This document shows positions 17,169-26,006 of a stretch of DNA of 64,000 nt, one piece after another (position 1 is the stretch's first letter; each line of letters opens with the position of its first letter). The position numbers and the translations under genes were made by a program. This DNA is from Methanobacterium paludis. Lineage in GTDB: Archaea; Methanobacteriota; Methanobacteria; Methanobacteriales; Methanobacteriaceae. The notes beneath the pieces are model-generated. The model did not search any database. It saw nothing but the letters and a program-made list of their open reading frames with translations, and had not been told where the DNA came from. The stretch covers positions 2,233,001-2,297,000 of the forward strand of contig NC_015574.1 in the NCBI RefSeq assembly GCF_000214725.1, in the 5' to 3' direction.

Positions 17169-17663
17169 ATGCAAATGAGGAAACCCATTAAAAAGAGAAT
17201 TAAAAAATATAGAAAAAAAGAGTCAAACAAAGTTTTGATTTTTACTTGTTTAGTTCTATTAGCTGTGACAGTTTTAACAGTTGGGATGTTGTTACAGTCA
17301 CCTAGTGCGGCAGCTCAGACTAATTCAAACGGGCCCAAATTAATTGATTCTGGATCAACCATTGGATATGATACATATGCCTATGGCAACTTTAAGTATG
17401 AATGGCGAACATATGAGTACAACAATCAGCATTTCATAATCCAAGGCACATTATACCTACAGGATGAAGGCAGAACAGTCAAACAAACGCAGGATGTAAA
17501 GAAATTTTCGGATGAAACAGTTGTAATACTAGCAATACCCAAATGGACTGGAAAAAATAATTATGAAACTGTAACAACTAACTGGGGCTATTACACTGTT
17601 ACAGATTATTACTGGAATGTACTCAGACCTCGTATGGTGATCAGGGGTCCTTATGGATTATGA
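17169..17663 (+). CDS. Membrane-anchored exported protein, unknown
   Basis: A protein of about 164 residues. A strongly basic N-terminus (MRKPIKKRIKKYRKK) is followed by a single membrane helix (VLIFTCLVLLAVTVLTVGMLL), and the rest is outside. The exported part is rich in Tyr, Trp and Asn (NWGYYTVTDYYWNVLRPRM), suggesting a beta-rich surface domain. I do not recognise a family. GGGGAGG sits 7 bases before the ATG at 17169, while an ATG at 17163 is too close to it. It has the same layout as the gene before it, minus the zinc ribbon. Confidence 0.6.
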   Translation: MQMRKPIKKRIKKYRKKESNKVLIFTCLVLLAVTVLTVGMLLQSPSAAAQTNSNGPKLIDSGSTIGYDTYAYGNFKYEWRTYEYNNQHFIIQGTLYLQDEGRTVKQTQDVKKFSDETVVILAIPKWTGKNNYETVTTNWGYYTVTDYYWNVLRPRMVIRGPYGL

Positions 17664-18065
17664 AAAATGGAATAAATCGAAATCTCATTTTAGGGCTTAA
17701 TTGAACTGATAGTTTAGAAAAAAAGCCCTAAAAATTTTTATTTTAAGTATGTCAGACATTTAATTATTTATATATGAATAACTAATAATATTATATTAAA
17801 ATATTAAAAATAATGAGATTATAATTAAATATGCCACATTTATTTGAGATTTTTAAAATTATTTAAATAATTCAAGTGTTTCAGGGCGATCTGCCTTCAT
17901 CAAACCTAAACAGTTTTGAAGTACACTTCCCAATTTGTTAAACTTAATGAAGTGCAAAAAATTAGGATTTATTTAAAATAAAAGCTTTACTGAGGATAAA
18001 CATCTTCTAAATTAAAATAAGAATGAACAATAGGAATTCAGTCATAAACCTCCATTATCTAAAAA
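17664..18065. other. AT-rich intergenic stretch
   Basis: About 400 bp of low-complexity AT-rich DNA. It probably contains the terminator of the upstream exported-protein gene. I see no gene or clear structure until the palindromes at 18066. Confidence 0.4.
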
Positions 18066-18097
18066 TTGATTAATCAAATGATTAATCATTATAAAAT
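18066..18097 (+). promoter_or_regulatory. Two adjacent 12-bp palindromes and TATA box
   Basis: TTGATTAATCAA (18066-18077) and ATGATTAATCAT (18078-18089) are both perfect palindromes and abut. TTATAAAAT at 18089-18097 follows as a TATA element, about 90 bp before the symporter gene. Two identical TGATTAATCA cores immediately upstream of the TATA box are typical of a dimeric regulator binding side by side. Confidence 0.5.
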
Positions 18098-18130
18098 ATG
18101 TTTATACGCTAATGCATCACTAAGTTTACT

Positions 18131-18160
18131 GTTTGTAAATAAGGAGGCTTAAAAACAAAC
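18131..18160 (+). promoter_or_regulatory. Leader hairpin with a GAGG loop
   Basis: In the predicted 5' leader of the symporter gene, GTTTGT pairs with ACAAAC, and an inner TAAG/CTTA stem closes a GAGG loop. The loop contains a second Shine-Dalgarno-like AGGAGG with no start codon after it. The true ribosome site GGAGG lies 20 bases downstream. It may influence translation, but the stem is AT-rich and has an internal mismatch. Confidence 0.3.
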
Positions 18161-18182
18161 GTTTTAGTATGGAGGTAATGAA

Positions 18183-19559
18183 ATGAATATTAATAAGAAG
18201 GCTATGGGTTTTGTTGTGGCTATTTTGGCCTTCATAGCGATTATGTTAATTCCTATGCATGGTTTAAGTTATCCTGGTCGTGCTGCAATTGCACTTTTGG
18301 TTTTCGCCATTGTAATGTGGGGTACTGAGACTGTCCCCCTGCCTGTGACATCCATCATGATCATGTTCTTGCTACCTTTACTGGGCATAGAAAGTTTCAC
18401 TAATGCCGCAGTAGGGTTTGCAAATCCTATCATCTTCTTGATGATTGGTGGATTCATTCTGGCAGAGGCTATTCGTAAAAGTGGACTTGCAAAACGTTTC
18501 ACATATTTTTTACTCTCAAAACTGGGCACAAGCCCAAGTATGAGTCTTTTTGCAGCCATATTCTCAACAGGACTCTTGTCTGCCTGGATTGAAAATGTTG
18601 TGGCATTTGCAATGCTACTCCCCATCATCAAGGAAATCATACCTTTGATGGGTGTGAAAGATGCTGAAAAAGGAAACAGTAACTTTGCTAAGGCCATGGT
18701 CTTAGGTGCTTCATACGGTTCCCTGGCAGGTGGATTCGGAACAGAAATAGGAACTGCACCGAACCTGATGGCAGCTGCCTATACACATTTACCATTTGCT
18801 AACTGGATGGTTTTCGGATTCCCACTTGCAATAATATTACTTCTGGCTATCTGGAAAACTCTACAATGGGTGTTCCCACCAGAAGTTGAAGGAATTATCG
18901 GTGGAAAAGAAACATTAACCAACACACTCAGCAAACTCGGATCCATGAGTAAAACAGAGAAAATAACAGCAGTTATCCTATTTTTCACCATAGGTCTATG
19001 GGTTACAACAGGATTCACAGGACTCGACAGTTACTCTGTAGCACTTATCGGTGCAGCACTCTACTTCATAACTGGTGTTATTGACTGGAAAGACGCTCAA
19101 AAAAACATCGACTGGGGATTAATCATCTTCTTCGGAGGTGCTTTAGCCCTTGGAGCCGCACTACTAAACTCAGGAGCTGCAACCTATCTGATACAAGATG
19201 TGCTTGGAATGCTCGGAGGTAATCCAGCGACATTAGTTATCATGCTCGTGTTGATGGTTATTGCTGTGATCTTCACACAGGTCATGTCCAACATAGCACT
19301 TTCAGCTATTCTTGTGCCGATTGCTGTGACTTTAGCTTCTGCTCAGGGTCAGCCCATTGGTATTTATGCTGTGCCTGTGGCAATCGCATGTTCACTGTCT
19401 TTCATGTTCCCAATGGCAGATCCAACAGTTGCAATGGCATATGGAACAGGTTACGTCAACGTCAAGGAAATATTCAAAGCAGGACTACCTATGGTCATAA
19501 TAGGAATCATAGTGAGCATAGCTGTTATACTCACAATTGGAATACCATTCCTGGGTTAA
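18183..19559 (+). CDS. DASS/SLC13-family anion symporter
   Basis: A 458-residue transporter of the divalent anion:Na+ symporter family, with 11-12 membrane segments. [46 protein letters not shown] and [11 protein letters not shown] are family signatures. The usual Ser-Asn-Thr substrate motifs are not intact: the first half has [10 protein letters not shown] and the second SNIALSAIL, so substrate choice may differ from dicarboxylate carriers. GGAGGTAATGAA gives a strong ribosome site. A universal stress protein gene follows after a terminator. Confidence 0.88.
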   Translation: MNINKKAMGFVVAILAFIAIMLIPMHGLSYPGRAAIALLVFAIVMWGTETVPLPVTSIMIMFLLPLLGIESFTNAAVGFANPIIFLMIGGFILAEAIRKSGLAKRFTYFLLSKLGTSPSMSLFAAIFSTGLLSAWIENVVAFAMLLPIIKEIIPLMGVKDAEKGNSNFAKAMVLGASYGSLAGGFGTEIGTAPNLMAAAYTHLPFANWMVFGFPLAIILLLAIWKTLQWVFPPEVEGIIGGKETLTNTLSKLGSMSKTEKITAVILFFTIGLWVTTGFTGLDSYSVALIGAALYFITGVIDWKDAQKNIDWGLIIFFGGALALGAALLNSGAATYLIQDVLGMLGGNPATLVIMLVLMVIAVIFTQVMSNIALSAILVPIAVTLASAQGQPIGIYAVPVAIACSLSFMFPMADPTVAMAYGTGYVNVKEIFKAGLPMVIIGIIVSIAVILTIGIPFLG

Positions 19560-19610
19560 CTAACAAAAAAAAGATAGAGCAAAAAATATAAATTTAGAAT
19601 TGAATTGGAA

Positions 19611-19662
19611 GAGGATTTGCAGTAAATCATTAATCTGCAAATTTAACCTCATTATTTTTTTT
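19611..19662 (+). terminator. Terminator after the symporter gene
   Basis: GAGG and TTTGCAG pair with CTGCAAA and CCTC around a 12-base loop, and a run of eight T residues follows. A stem plus T-run is the arrangement of an intrinsic terminator. It sits 50 bp after the symporter stop. Confidence 0.6.
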
Positions 19663-19724
19663 ACGAAAATTTCAATCCAAAAATATTTTAAATGTAGAAC
19701 AGATTTGTTGGGAGGAATCTCAAA

Positions 19725-20171
19725 ATGAATACGAGAATATTGTTACCTACAGATGGTTCAGAAAATGCAGAAAGGGCAGGAGAATATGCAATATCCCTTT
19801 CAAATATTAGTGGTGCAGATATCATTGTTTTAAACGTGATTGACACCGACTACTTGGATGCACTGCCTCAGCAAGATCTCAAGGAAAGCTTAGGCAAAGA
19901 GTTGAGAGAAGAAGGAAAAAAGGCTGTTGAACGTTTTAAAGAGAGTTTAGAAGATAGTCAATGCAATGGAATGTGCAAAAACATTAACTTCACCATTCTT
20001 ATCAAAGAAGGCAAACCTGGCGAAGTCATACTTAAAACCATAGATGAAGAAAATATAGATCAGGTAATAATGGGAAAATCTGGTAAACATGGTTTAGAAA
20101 GGTTTCTGCTTGGAAGGACAACTGATAAAGTTGTAAGAGAAGCAAATGTACCTGTTAACGTGATATCTTAA
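19725..20171 (+). CDS. Universal stress protein, UspA family
   Basis: A 148-residue single-domain protein. [18 protein letters not shown] at the N-terminus and [29 protein letters not shown] at the C-terminus carry the ATP-binding G-2X-G-9X-G-S/T pattern. GGGAGG precedes the ATG. It follows the anion symporter after a terminator, so it is probably transcribed separately. Confidence 0.92.
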   Translation: MNTRILLPTDGSENAERAGEYAISLSNISGADIIVLNVIDTDYLDALPQQDLKESLGKELREEGKKAVERFKESLEDSQCNGMCKNINFTILIKEGKPGEVILKTIDEENIDQVIMGKSGKHGLERFLLGRTTDKVVREANVPVNVIS

Positions 20172-20213
20172 GTTATGCCTAAAACTTTCAAACTATTTTT
20201 AATGACATTTATC

Positions 20214-21959
20214 TTAATTTTTTTCCGGCTTTTTGTGCTGGGTGATATCTCTCCAATAAACAGAGATCCCCTCGTTCAATGGGTAAACACTGACATCGAA
20301 CCCGTGATCATTCATGCGTATGCATTGCGCTTTAAAATACTGGATTTCCTGTTCATCCCTTGCCCTGCGGAAGGCCGTTTCATAATTGGTTCCAACAAGT
20401 TCCGGGAATCTTTCCCACAAGTTTTGTCCCACCAGTTCATCGGGTTCAACACCCACGTATTGGGCAGCACGCTGATTCACATAAATAAAATTCCAGTAAT
20501 GATTCAAAGCAACGAAACCATCTTTTATACTATCTAAAATCTCCGTTATTTGACTTTTGCTGTGAATAAGTTCTTGTTCTGTCTTTTTACGTTCAGTATC
20601 ATCAAATACATAACCTTTAACCTGAACAATTTCACCTGAATCATTAAAAATACCAACTACATTGGCAACGACATGAATCCTCAACCCATCGGATCTTCTC
20701 TGCCAACTCTGATAACCCTTGATCTTACCCTCACTCTTCAGACGAGTAACCATATAAGGCCAGTCAAAGGGGTTAGATTTCGAAATATTCCACTGAAGTG
20801 CTTTTTTACAATCATCAAAGCCGTAAATTTCTGCAAATGCAGGGTTACACTCAATGATTTCACCTTTAGGCGTTGCAATAAAATCACCAGTCAAATCTTC
20901 ATCAAAAAGACGACGATACTTCTCCTCACTCCCCATTAAAGCATCTTCAGCCTCTTTACGTTCAGTATCATCAAATACATAACCTTTAACCTGAACAAGT
21001 GCACCCGAATCATTAAAAATACCAACTACATTGGCAACAACATGAATTTCCTTACCATCTGGCCGTACATGCCACCTTTGATAGCCCTGGATCTTACGCT
21101 CATCCCTCAAGTGATCGATAAGAGTAGCCCAGCCCGCCGGGTTGAATTGTGAAATTTCTGATCGAACAGCTTTTCCACAGCCTTGAAAGCCGTAAATTTC
21201 TGCAAATGCAGGGTTACACTCAAGAATTTTCCCTTCAGGCGTTGCAATAAAATCACCAGTCAAATCTTCATCAAAAAGACGACGATACTTCTCCTCACTC
21301 CCCATTAAAGCATCTTCAGCCTCTTTACGTTCAGTATCATCAAATACATAACCTTTAACCTGAACAAGTTCACCAAAATCATTAAATATCGCTACAACAT
21401 TAGCAACAATATGAATTTCCTTACCGTCTGGTCTTTTGTGTGTGGATTGATGACCCTGGACTTTGTGCTCAGTTTTTAAGCGTTTTATTAAATTTTTCCA
21501 ATCATCAGAGTTGAACTTAGAGATGTCTGCTTGAACGGCATCTTTACAGTTATTAAAGCCATATATCTCTGCAAATGCGGAGTTACACTCGATTACCTTA
21601 CCTTCCGGTGTTGCAATAAAATCACCAGTCAAATCTTCATCAAACCAACGCCTGTATTTTTCACTCTCTTTAAGAGATTCTTCAGACTTTTTAACCTTGG
21701 TGACATCCTGAATTTGCACTAAAAAGCCAGCATCAATAACAGAAATATTCCAATCAATAAAAATTGTTCCAGACTTTGTTAGAGTGGAAAAACCTGTATT
21801 TTTAATATTTTCAAAATCTAATGGAGCTTGAAATTTAATTGATCCTTCTTTAACTAATTTTTCCCTTTTTTGAGCTATAGTATGGTTTTCAAATAGATCA
21901 ATACCCGAAGTTTCTTCAGAAATTCCGGTTATTTCTAGTGCAGATTGATTAACATCCAC
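20214..21959 (-). CDS. Multi-PAS sensory protein without output domain
   Basis: At least five PAS domains in series and no kinase, cyclase or HTH domain. Three central units begin [18 protein letters not shown] and end [12 protein letters not shown], with a period of about 123 residues; the last unit ([22 protein letters not shown]) is more diverged. The frame given starts at GTG 21959. Sequence typical of a PAS start ([22 protein letters not shown]) continues in frame upstream to about 22043, right after GGAGGAG, but no ATG, GTG or TTG exists there; GTT is found where a start is expected. The N-terminus may use a rare start or may have lost it. Confidence 0.8.
   Translation of the reverse strand: MDVNQSALEITGISEETSGIDLFENHTIAQKREKLVKEGSIKFQAPLDFENIKNTGFSTLTKSGTIFIDWNISVIDAGFLVQIQDVTKVKKSEESLKESEKYRRWFDEDLTGDFIATPEGKVIECNSAFAEIYGFNNCKDAVQADISKFNSDDWKNLIKRLKTEHKVQGHQSTHKRPDGKEIHIVANVVAIFNDFGELVQVKGYVFDDTERKEAEDALMGSEEKYRRLFDEDLTGDFIATPEGKILECNPAFAEIYGFQGCGKAVRSEISQFNPAGWATLIDHLRDERKIQGYQRWHVRPDGKEIHVVANVVGIFNDSGALVQVKGYVFDDTERKEAEDALMGSEEKYRRLFDEDLTGDFIATPKGEIIECNPAFAEIYGFDDCKKALQWNISKSNPFDWPYMVTRLKSEGKIKGYQSWQRRSDGLRIHVVANVVGIFNDSGEIVQVKGYVFDDTERKKTEQELIHSKSQITEILDSIKDGFVALNHYWNFIYVNQRAAQYVGVEPDELVGQNLWERFPELVGTNYETAFRRARDEQEIQYFKAQCIRMNDHGFDVSVYPLNEGISVYWRDITQHKKPEKN
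20869..21369. repeat. 369-bp tandem repeat of PAS units with identical core
   Basis: A stretch of about 130 bp at 20869-21000 is identical to 21238-21369, offset by 369 bp, or 123 codons. A third, partly diverged copy begins near 21607. The identity at DNA level indicates recent duplication or gene conversion. Confidence 0.85.
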
Positions 21960-22311
21960 TAATTTACCTTCTTTGTCATAAAGAAGAATTCCTATAGGGG
22001 ATTTATCAAATATTTCCCTGAGGTTACTGTAATTGCTTTTAACCTTTACTCCTCCTCAAATTTAGTTAATTTATGATCTAATTATAACTTTATCATTGTT
22101 TTTGATAAACTAGATCATTGAATAAAATTATATGATAATCATCATAATAAAGCAAATTGACTAAAAGTCACCATTCTTGCCATACCTTCTTTAACATGTT
22201 CGGTTACTCTGCACATACGGATTTAGCATTATCACGATGGAAAATTTGATTGATTATCTTTGAGATATATCTATGTTTTCATGCTTTTCAGATTCTATTT
22301 TTAAATATACG

Positions 22312-22368
22312 AACGAACGTTAGTTTTATATATTGGATTGACAACAGTTTAACTAACAAGCGTTAGTT
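22312..22368 (+). promoter_or_regulatory. TetR promoter with two operator-like sites
   Basis: AACTAAC (22351-22357) and GTTAGTT (22362-22368) form a perfect inverted repeat with a 4-bp spacer. AACGAAC and GTTAGTT abut at 22312-22325 as a second imperfect copy. The TATA element TTTTATATATT (22324-22334) lies between them, so one site flanks the TATA box and the other overlaps the expected start of transcription. It is the natural target of the TetR protein encoded 16 bp downstream, suggesting autorepression of the whole cluster. Confidence 0.65.
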
Positions 22369-22384
22369 AGTAAACGGTGACCAT

Positions 22385-23017
22385 ATGACAAAAACATCAT
22401 CCAATAAAAATGGGAAGATATCAACCAAAGAAAAAATATTTGATGTTTCAGTCGATTTATTCTCGAAAAAAGGATTTGATGCAGTATCAATCCGTGAAAT
22501 TGCAAGGGAAGTTGGCATAAGAGAAAGTTCAATTTACAACCATTACCCCAGTAAAGAAACTATACTAAATGTAATTTTCCAATACTTTAAGAAAGAATTA
22601 ACTAAAATGAGACCTCCTGAAGCCGTAAATATTGAAAAATTAACTCCAGATATTTTTCGAGAGAGAGTTCATCTCACACACATGCTTTTTCGAACACCCA
22701 CCATGGAAAAAATATTCAAGATCATAATCAATGAACAGTTTAAAAACGAAAAAGCCAGAAAAATCGTTTTACACAACCTGATTGAGGAACCCCACAAGTT
22801 CACAGAAAAAGTTCTTGATAATATGAATCAAAGGGGCATCATCCGTCCCCTTGACCCTAAAATTATGGCAGTGGAATTTCAGTACCCAATATTCTCCCTA
22901 TTTATGGAGTATCTCCTCCTGAAATCCAATAATTTAAATACAGAAGATGTTGAAACCCGACTCAAAAGCCATGTAGACTTTTTTTTATCAGTCATAACTC
23001 CCGAGGTTGAAAAATGA
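22385..23017 (+). CDS. TetR/AcrR family transcriptional regulator
   Basis: A 210-residue regulator. The DNA-binding domain spans residues 12-60: KEKIFDVSVDLFSKKGFDAVSI, then REIAREVGIRESSIYNHYPSKETIL. The remaining ~145 residues form the ligand-binding helical domain, whose effector cannot be read but may be a lipid-like molecule given the neighbours. GGTGACC precedes the ATG. Its stop overlaps the DUF116 start by 4 bp (ATGA), so the regulator is cotranscribed with the cluster it probably controls. Confidence 0.92.
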   Translation: MTKTSSNKNGKISTKEKIFDVSVDLFSKKGFDAVSIREIAREVGIRESSIYNHYPSKETILNVIFQYFKKELTKMRPPEAVNIEKLTPDIFRERVHLTHMLFRTPTMEKIFKIIINEQFKNEKARKIVLHNLIEEPHKFTEKVLDNMNQRGIIRPLDPKIMAVEFQYPIFSLFMEYLLLKSNNLNTEDVETRLKSHVDFFLSVITPEVEK

Positions 23018-24246
23018 AAATTAAAACCCCCTACTCACTTAAAAGCGGGGCTGAAAGCTCCAGTGAGTATTACATGGAAGTTTCAAACTTCACGGATCAT
23101 GTCTTATCTGAAGCAGAATTCCAGATTGGCCGTGTTATTGATGATATTGATGACTACGGAGCACAAAGTTTGTATAAACCCCCTTCCAGGGATTTAATGG
23201 TCTTTGAAGCCCTCATGATAGGGGTGCTTTGGAGGGCCTATATCAAAAGGGCAGTTAAACTTAACTGTGAATCCCAGAAGTTACTTGCAACTCTCTCAAG
23301 AAAGAGAAATGAGAATGAAAAATTGAAACAAGTGATAGATCATGACCGGGGGGTTCTTGCCACTTCAGTTCTACTTCCTGAAGACCCTGAAACTGAAAAA
23401 ATCTCGGAATTAACAACAGAAAATCTTAACAAACTCCTGAAATGGCTTGAAGCAACTGGCGAATTTCAACAGGAATTAAAACACATTAATACATGGATGA
23501 ATTTTTTAGGCAGTTTAAATCCTCAAAAATCTTCTTCACATCTTGCAAAGATTTTCATGTTTGCAGATTGGTTTGAATACGCAAGCAGTGAAGTTTTGGG
23601 TAGATACACCTGCAACCTTGAAGAATTTGTTGATGAAAACCTTGAAAAACACCTTTGGAATGAAGATATCATACTGTTTACAAGGAAAAGGTCTGAGTAT
23701 CACATGAACATGTTTGGGGCAGAGGTTATGAGTAGGAACTTCAAAGAATCATTTAAAAGCAGACCTAGAAAAGCTCTTTTACTACCTGGATGCATGCGTT
23801 ACCTAGCTGAGAGTAAGTGCCTGGCTTCAAAGACCAATCTTGGAATGAAGTGCGCAGACTGCAACCCAAACTGCAAGGTTAACTCACTCAGTAAATTGGG
23901 TGAAAGGAATGGATTTGAAGTTTACGTTGTATCCCACGAATCTTCTGCATTATCCCAGAGTACCCAGAAGGATAGAGATGAGCTGGGAATAGTAGGGGTT
24001 GCATGCGTCACGAATCTCATATCCGGAGGTTGGAAATCAGAATCCCTTGGCATTCCAGCCCAGTGTGTTCTTCTTGACAGCTGTGGATGTGAACACTGGG
24101 TAGACAGCAGCGAAACAACCGGAATTAATGAAGATAAACTTGTGAAACTTCTCGATATTGAAACAGGACCTTGTAAAGAATATTGGCATTGTTCGGCACA
24201 TTCAAATGGACATAAAACCTGTTCTCATCATGTTTCCATTGAATGA
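23014..24246 (+). CDS. DUF116 domain protein
   Basis: A 410-residue protein. Residues ~250-365 are the cysteine-rich DUF116 domain: LLLPGC (C260), GMKCADCNPNC (C280, C283, C287), GIVGVACVTNLISGG and CVLLDSCGCEHW (C351, C357, C359). The final segment adds C387, C393 and C403. These cysteines could bind an iron-sulfur cluster or zinc. The N-terminal ~240 residues are helical and not recognised. DUF116 has no agreed function. The 4-bp overlap with tetR makes it the first structural gene of the cluster. Confidence 0.85.
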   Translation: MKIKTPYSLKSGAESSSEYYMEVSNFTDHVLSEAEFQIGRVIDDIDDYGAQSLYKPPSRDLMVFEALMIGVLWRAYIKRAVKLNCESQKLLATLSRKRNENEKLKQVIDHDRGVLATSVLLPEDPETEKISELTTENLNKLLKWLEATGEFQQELKHINTWMNFLGSLNPQKSSSHLAKIFMFADWFEYASSEVLGRYTCNLEEFVDENLEKHLWNEDIILFTRKRSEYHMNMFGAEVMSRNFKESFKSRPRKALLLPGCMRYLAESKCLASKTNLGMKCADCNPNCKVNSLSKLGERNGFEVYVVSHESSALSQSTQKDRDELGIVGVACVTNLISGGWKSESLGIPAQCVLLDSCGCEHWVDSSETTGINEDKLVKLLDIETGPCKEYWHCSAHSNGHKTCSHHVSIE

Positions 24247-24255
24247 ATAAGAGAC

Positions 24256-24402
24256 ATGAAAATAAAGTTTCGGAGTTTGCATACGGAGAGGATTTATGGC
24301 CATAAATTTAAAGACATGTTAATGAGGTTAAAATGCTTGAAACCGACGGCACTGCATTACATGATTCAAGAAATTGAAGAAATGCTGAAGGCCATTAAGT
24401 AA
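24256..24402 (+). CDS. Short 48-codon frame after DUF116, possible transposase relic
   Basis: ATG at 24256, nine bases after the DUF116 stop and in the same frame, runs to TAA at 24400-24402. It reads MKIKFRSLHTERIYGHKF and ends LHYMIQEIEEMLKAIK, helical and basic. TACGGAGAGGA at 24282-24292 and its near-inverse TCCTCTCCATA at 24408-24418 bracket it, and a 16-bp palindrome (24292-24307) lies inside. That layout also fits a deleted insertion element with the end of a transposase. No strong ribosome site is present. Confidence 0.35.
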   Translation: MKIKFRSLHTERIYGHKFKDMLMRLKCLKPTALHYMIQEIEEMLKAIK

Positions 24403-24635
24403 TATTCTCCTCTCCATACAATGTTTCACTGTTACAGGAGCAAGAATTTTGTGGACAGTTTTGCATACATCTGTTAATGCCTAATTCTATTTAAACATCA
24501 ACATATACTCATCAGAATTATAATAGTACAAATAAAAGTGGGTTAAGATAAAAATTGAAACTATAAATATCGTTGATCATACAGAATCGATCAAGTTAAT
24601 GAAGTTTTAATGAAAAAATTTCAACTACAAAAAGG

Positions 24636-26006
24636 GTGAATGAATTGGATGTACCCAACCTAACAGACCGTCAAGATCGTGACGATAAATTAAACATTGA
24701 CCATAAGAATTTAAAATCCTCCCATAATCGGGAACAAAATTTTAAGCAGAGTGTTCCAAAGGTTCTTCTGGTTGGTTACAACGGTGCCAACAATACAGGA
24801 TCTGAAGCTCGGCTCATCTCCATAATAAAGGATGTACGGGCTGTTTTAGGGCCAGACGTTTGTATAACCATTCCAACTCTCAATGAGAAAAATCTGCGCC
24901 GTTACATCAAGGAAGAAGCCAACCTTAAAATTGTGCCAATTCCATCAATTTTCTTCTTTGCACTTAAAAAGCTTGTAAAAGAGCATGATCTGGTTTTACT
25001 TGTTGAAGGAAGCTGTTACATGGACACCTGGACTTCAGCTCTTCTTTGGGCTTTTTTATGGACAACAAAATGTGCAAATTCATCTAAAATACCTTGTATT
25101 GCTTATTCAGTGGATGCTGGAGATTTATCTCCTTTAAATAAGTTCCTTGTTAAAAGGGAAGCAAGTAAAACCGATCTGATCATAACCCGAACCAAGTTAG
25201 CTGCAGATAAACTAAAAAATATAGGGGTCACCGCACCTATAAAAAATACAGCAGATAGCGCTTTTACCTTCCAAAAAGATGATAATGACGAAACCATCAT
25301 TCAAGATATCTGGACAAAGGAATCTCTCCCCAAGCCAGAGAAGAGTGTTGTGGGATTTGCAGTGGTAGATTTTTACCTATGGCCTGTTGTTATAAGACCC
25401 TGGGGTAAAAGCAAAGACCGTTACAAGTGGCCGTACTACTTCTCCCGTTCAAAAAAGAGAGCTAAAAAAAGTGACGATCTATCTGCCAGGTGGGCTGCTT
25501 TAGCCGATAAAATAATAGAAAAACATGGAAAAAGTATTGCACTTATTTGTATGGAAGAACTGGATGAACCTCTTGCACTTAACATCATAGGTAAAATGCA
25601 GCACTCTGAAAATGCGCATATCTTTACTTCAAACGAGTTTAACACCTCTCAGATGACAGGAATACTGCAGGGCCTGGAATTATTGATTACATCTCGTTAC
25701 CATGCAGCTGTTTTATCCCTTGAATCACCCGTACCGCAAATAGCAGTTGCACACGACCCCCGTCTAAAAGGACTTTACAATGAACTGGGAATTGATAAGG
25801 AATACCTTTTTGATTATAGACTTGAAAATGCAGGAAAAATAGTGTGGGATAAAGTCGAAAAACAGGCGGATGATCTTCTTGGAAATCCAAAAAAGATTAA
25901 TAACAAGTTAAAACAGGGTTACAGCCAGCATTTAATGGGAGCAGAGAAAAATCGGCAGTTGTTAAAGGAATTTTTGATTGAAAGAGGATGGGAGGTGAGA
26001 CCGTGA
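24636..26006 (+). CDS. Polysaccharide pyruvyl transferase family protein
   Basis: A protein of about 455 residues. After a charged ~45-residue N-terminal tail the family opening appears: KVLLVGYNGANNTGSEARLI. LVEGSCYMDTWTS and LELLITSRYHAAVLSLESPVPQIAVAHDPR are also typical. Enzymes of this family add pyruvate ketals to sugars or act in related glycan and lipid-linked reactions. The start is unclear: GTG at 24636 or TTG at 24645 after GGGTGA. The last codons overlap the start of the reductase-ligase fusion by 4 bp (GTGA). Confidence 0.82.
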   Translation: MNELDVPNLTDRQDRDDKLNIDHKNLKSSHNREQNFKQSVPKVLLVGYNGANNTGSEARLISIIKDVRAVLGPDVCITIPTLNEKNLRRYIKEEANLKIVPIPSIFFFALKKLVKEHDLVLLVEGSCYMDTWTSALLWAFLWTTKCANSSKIPCIAYSVDAGDLSPLNKFLVKREASKTDLIITRTKLAADKLKNIGVTAPIKNTADSAFTFQKDDNDETIIQDIWTKESLPKPEKSVVGFAVVDFYLWPVVIRPWGKSKDRYKWPYYFSRSKKRAKKSDDLSARWAALADKIIEKHGKSIALICMEELDEPLALNIIGKMQHSENAHIFTSNEFNTSQMTGILQGLELLITSRYHAAVLSLESPVPQIAVAHDPRLKGLYNELGIDKEYLFDYRLENAGKIVWDKVEKQADDLLGNPKKINNKLKQGYSQHLMGAEKNRQLLKEFLIERGWEVRP

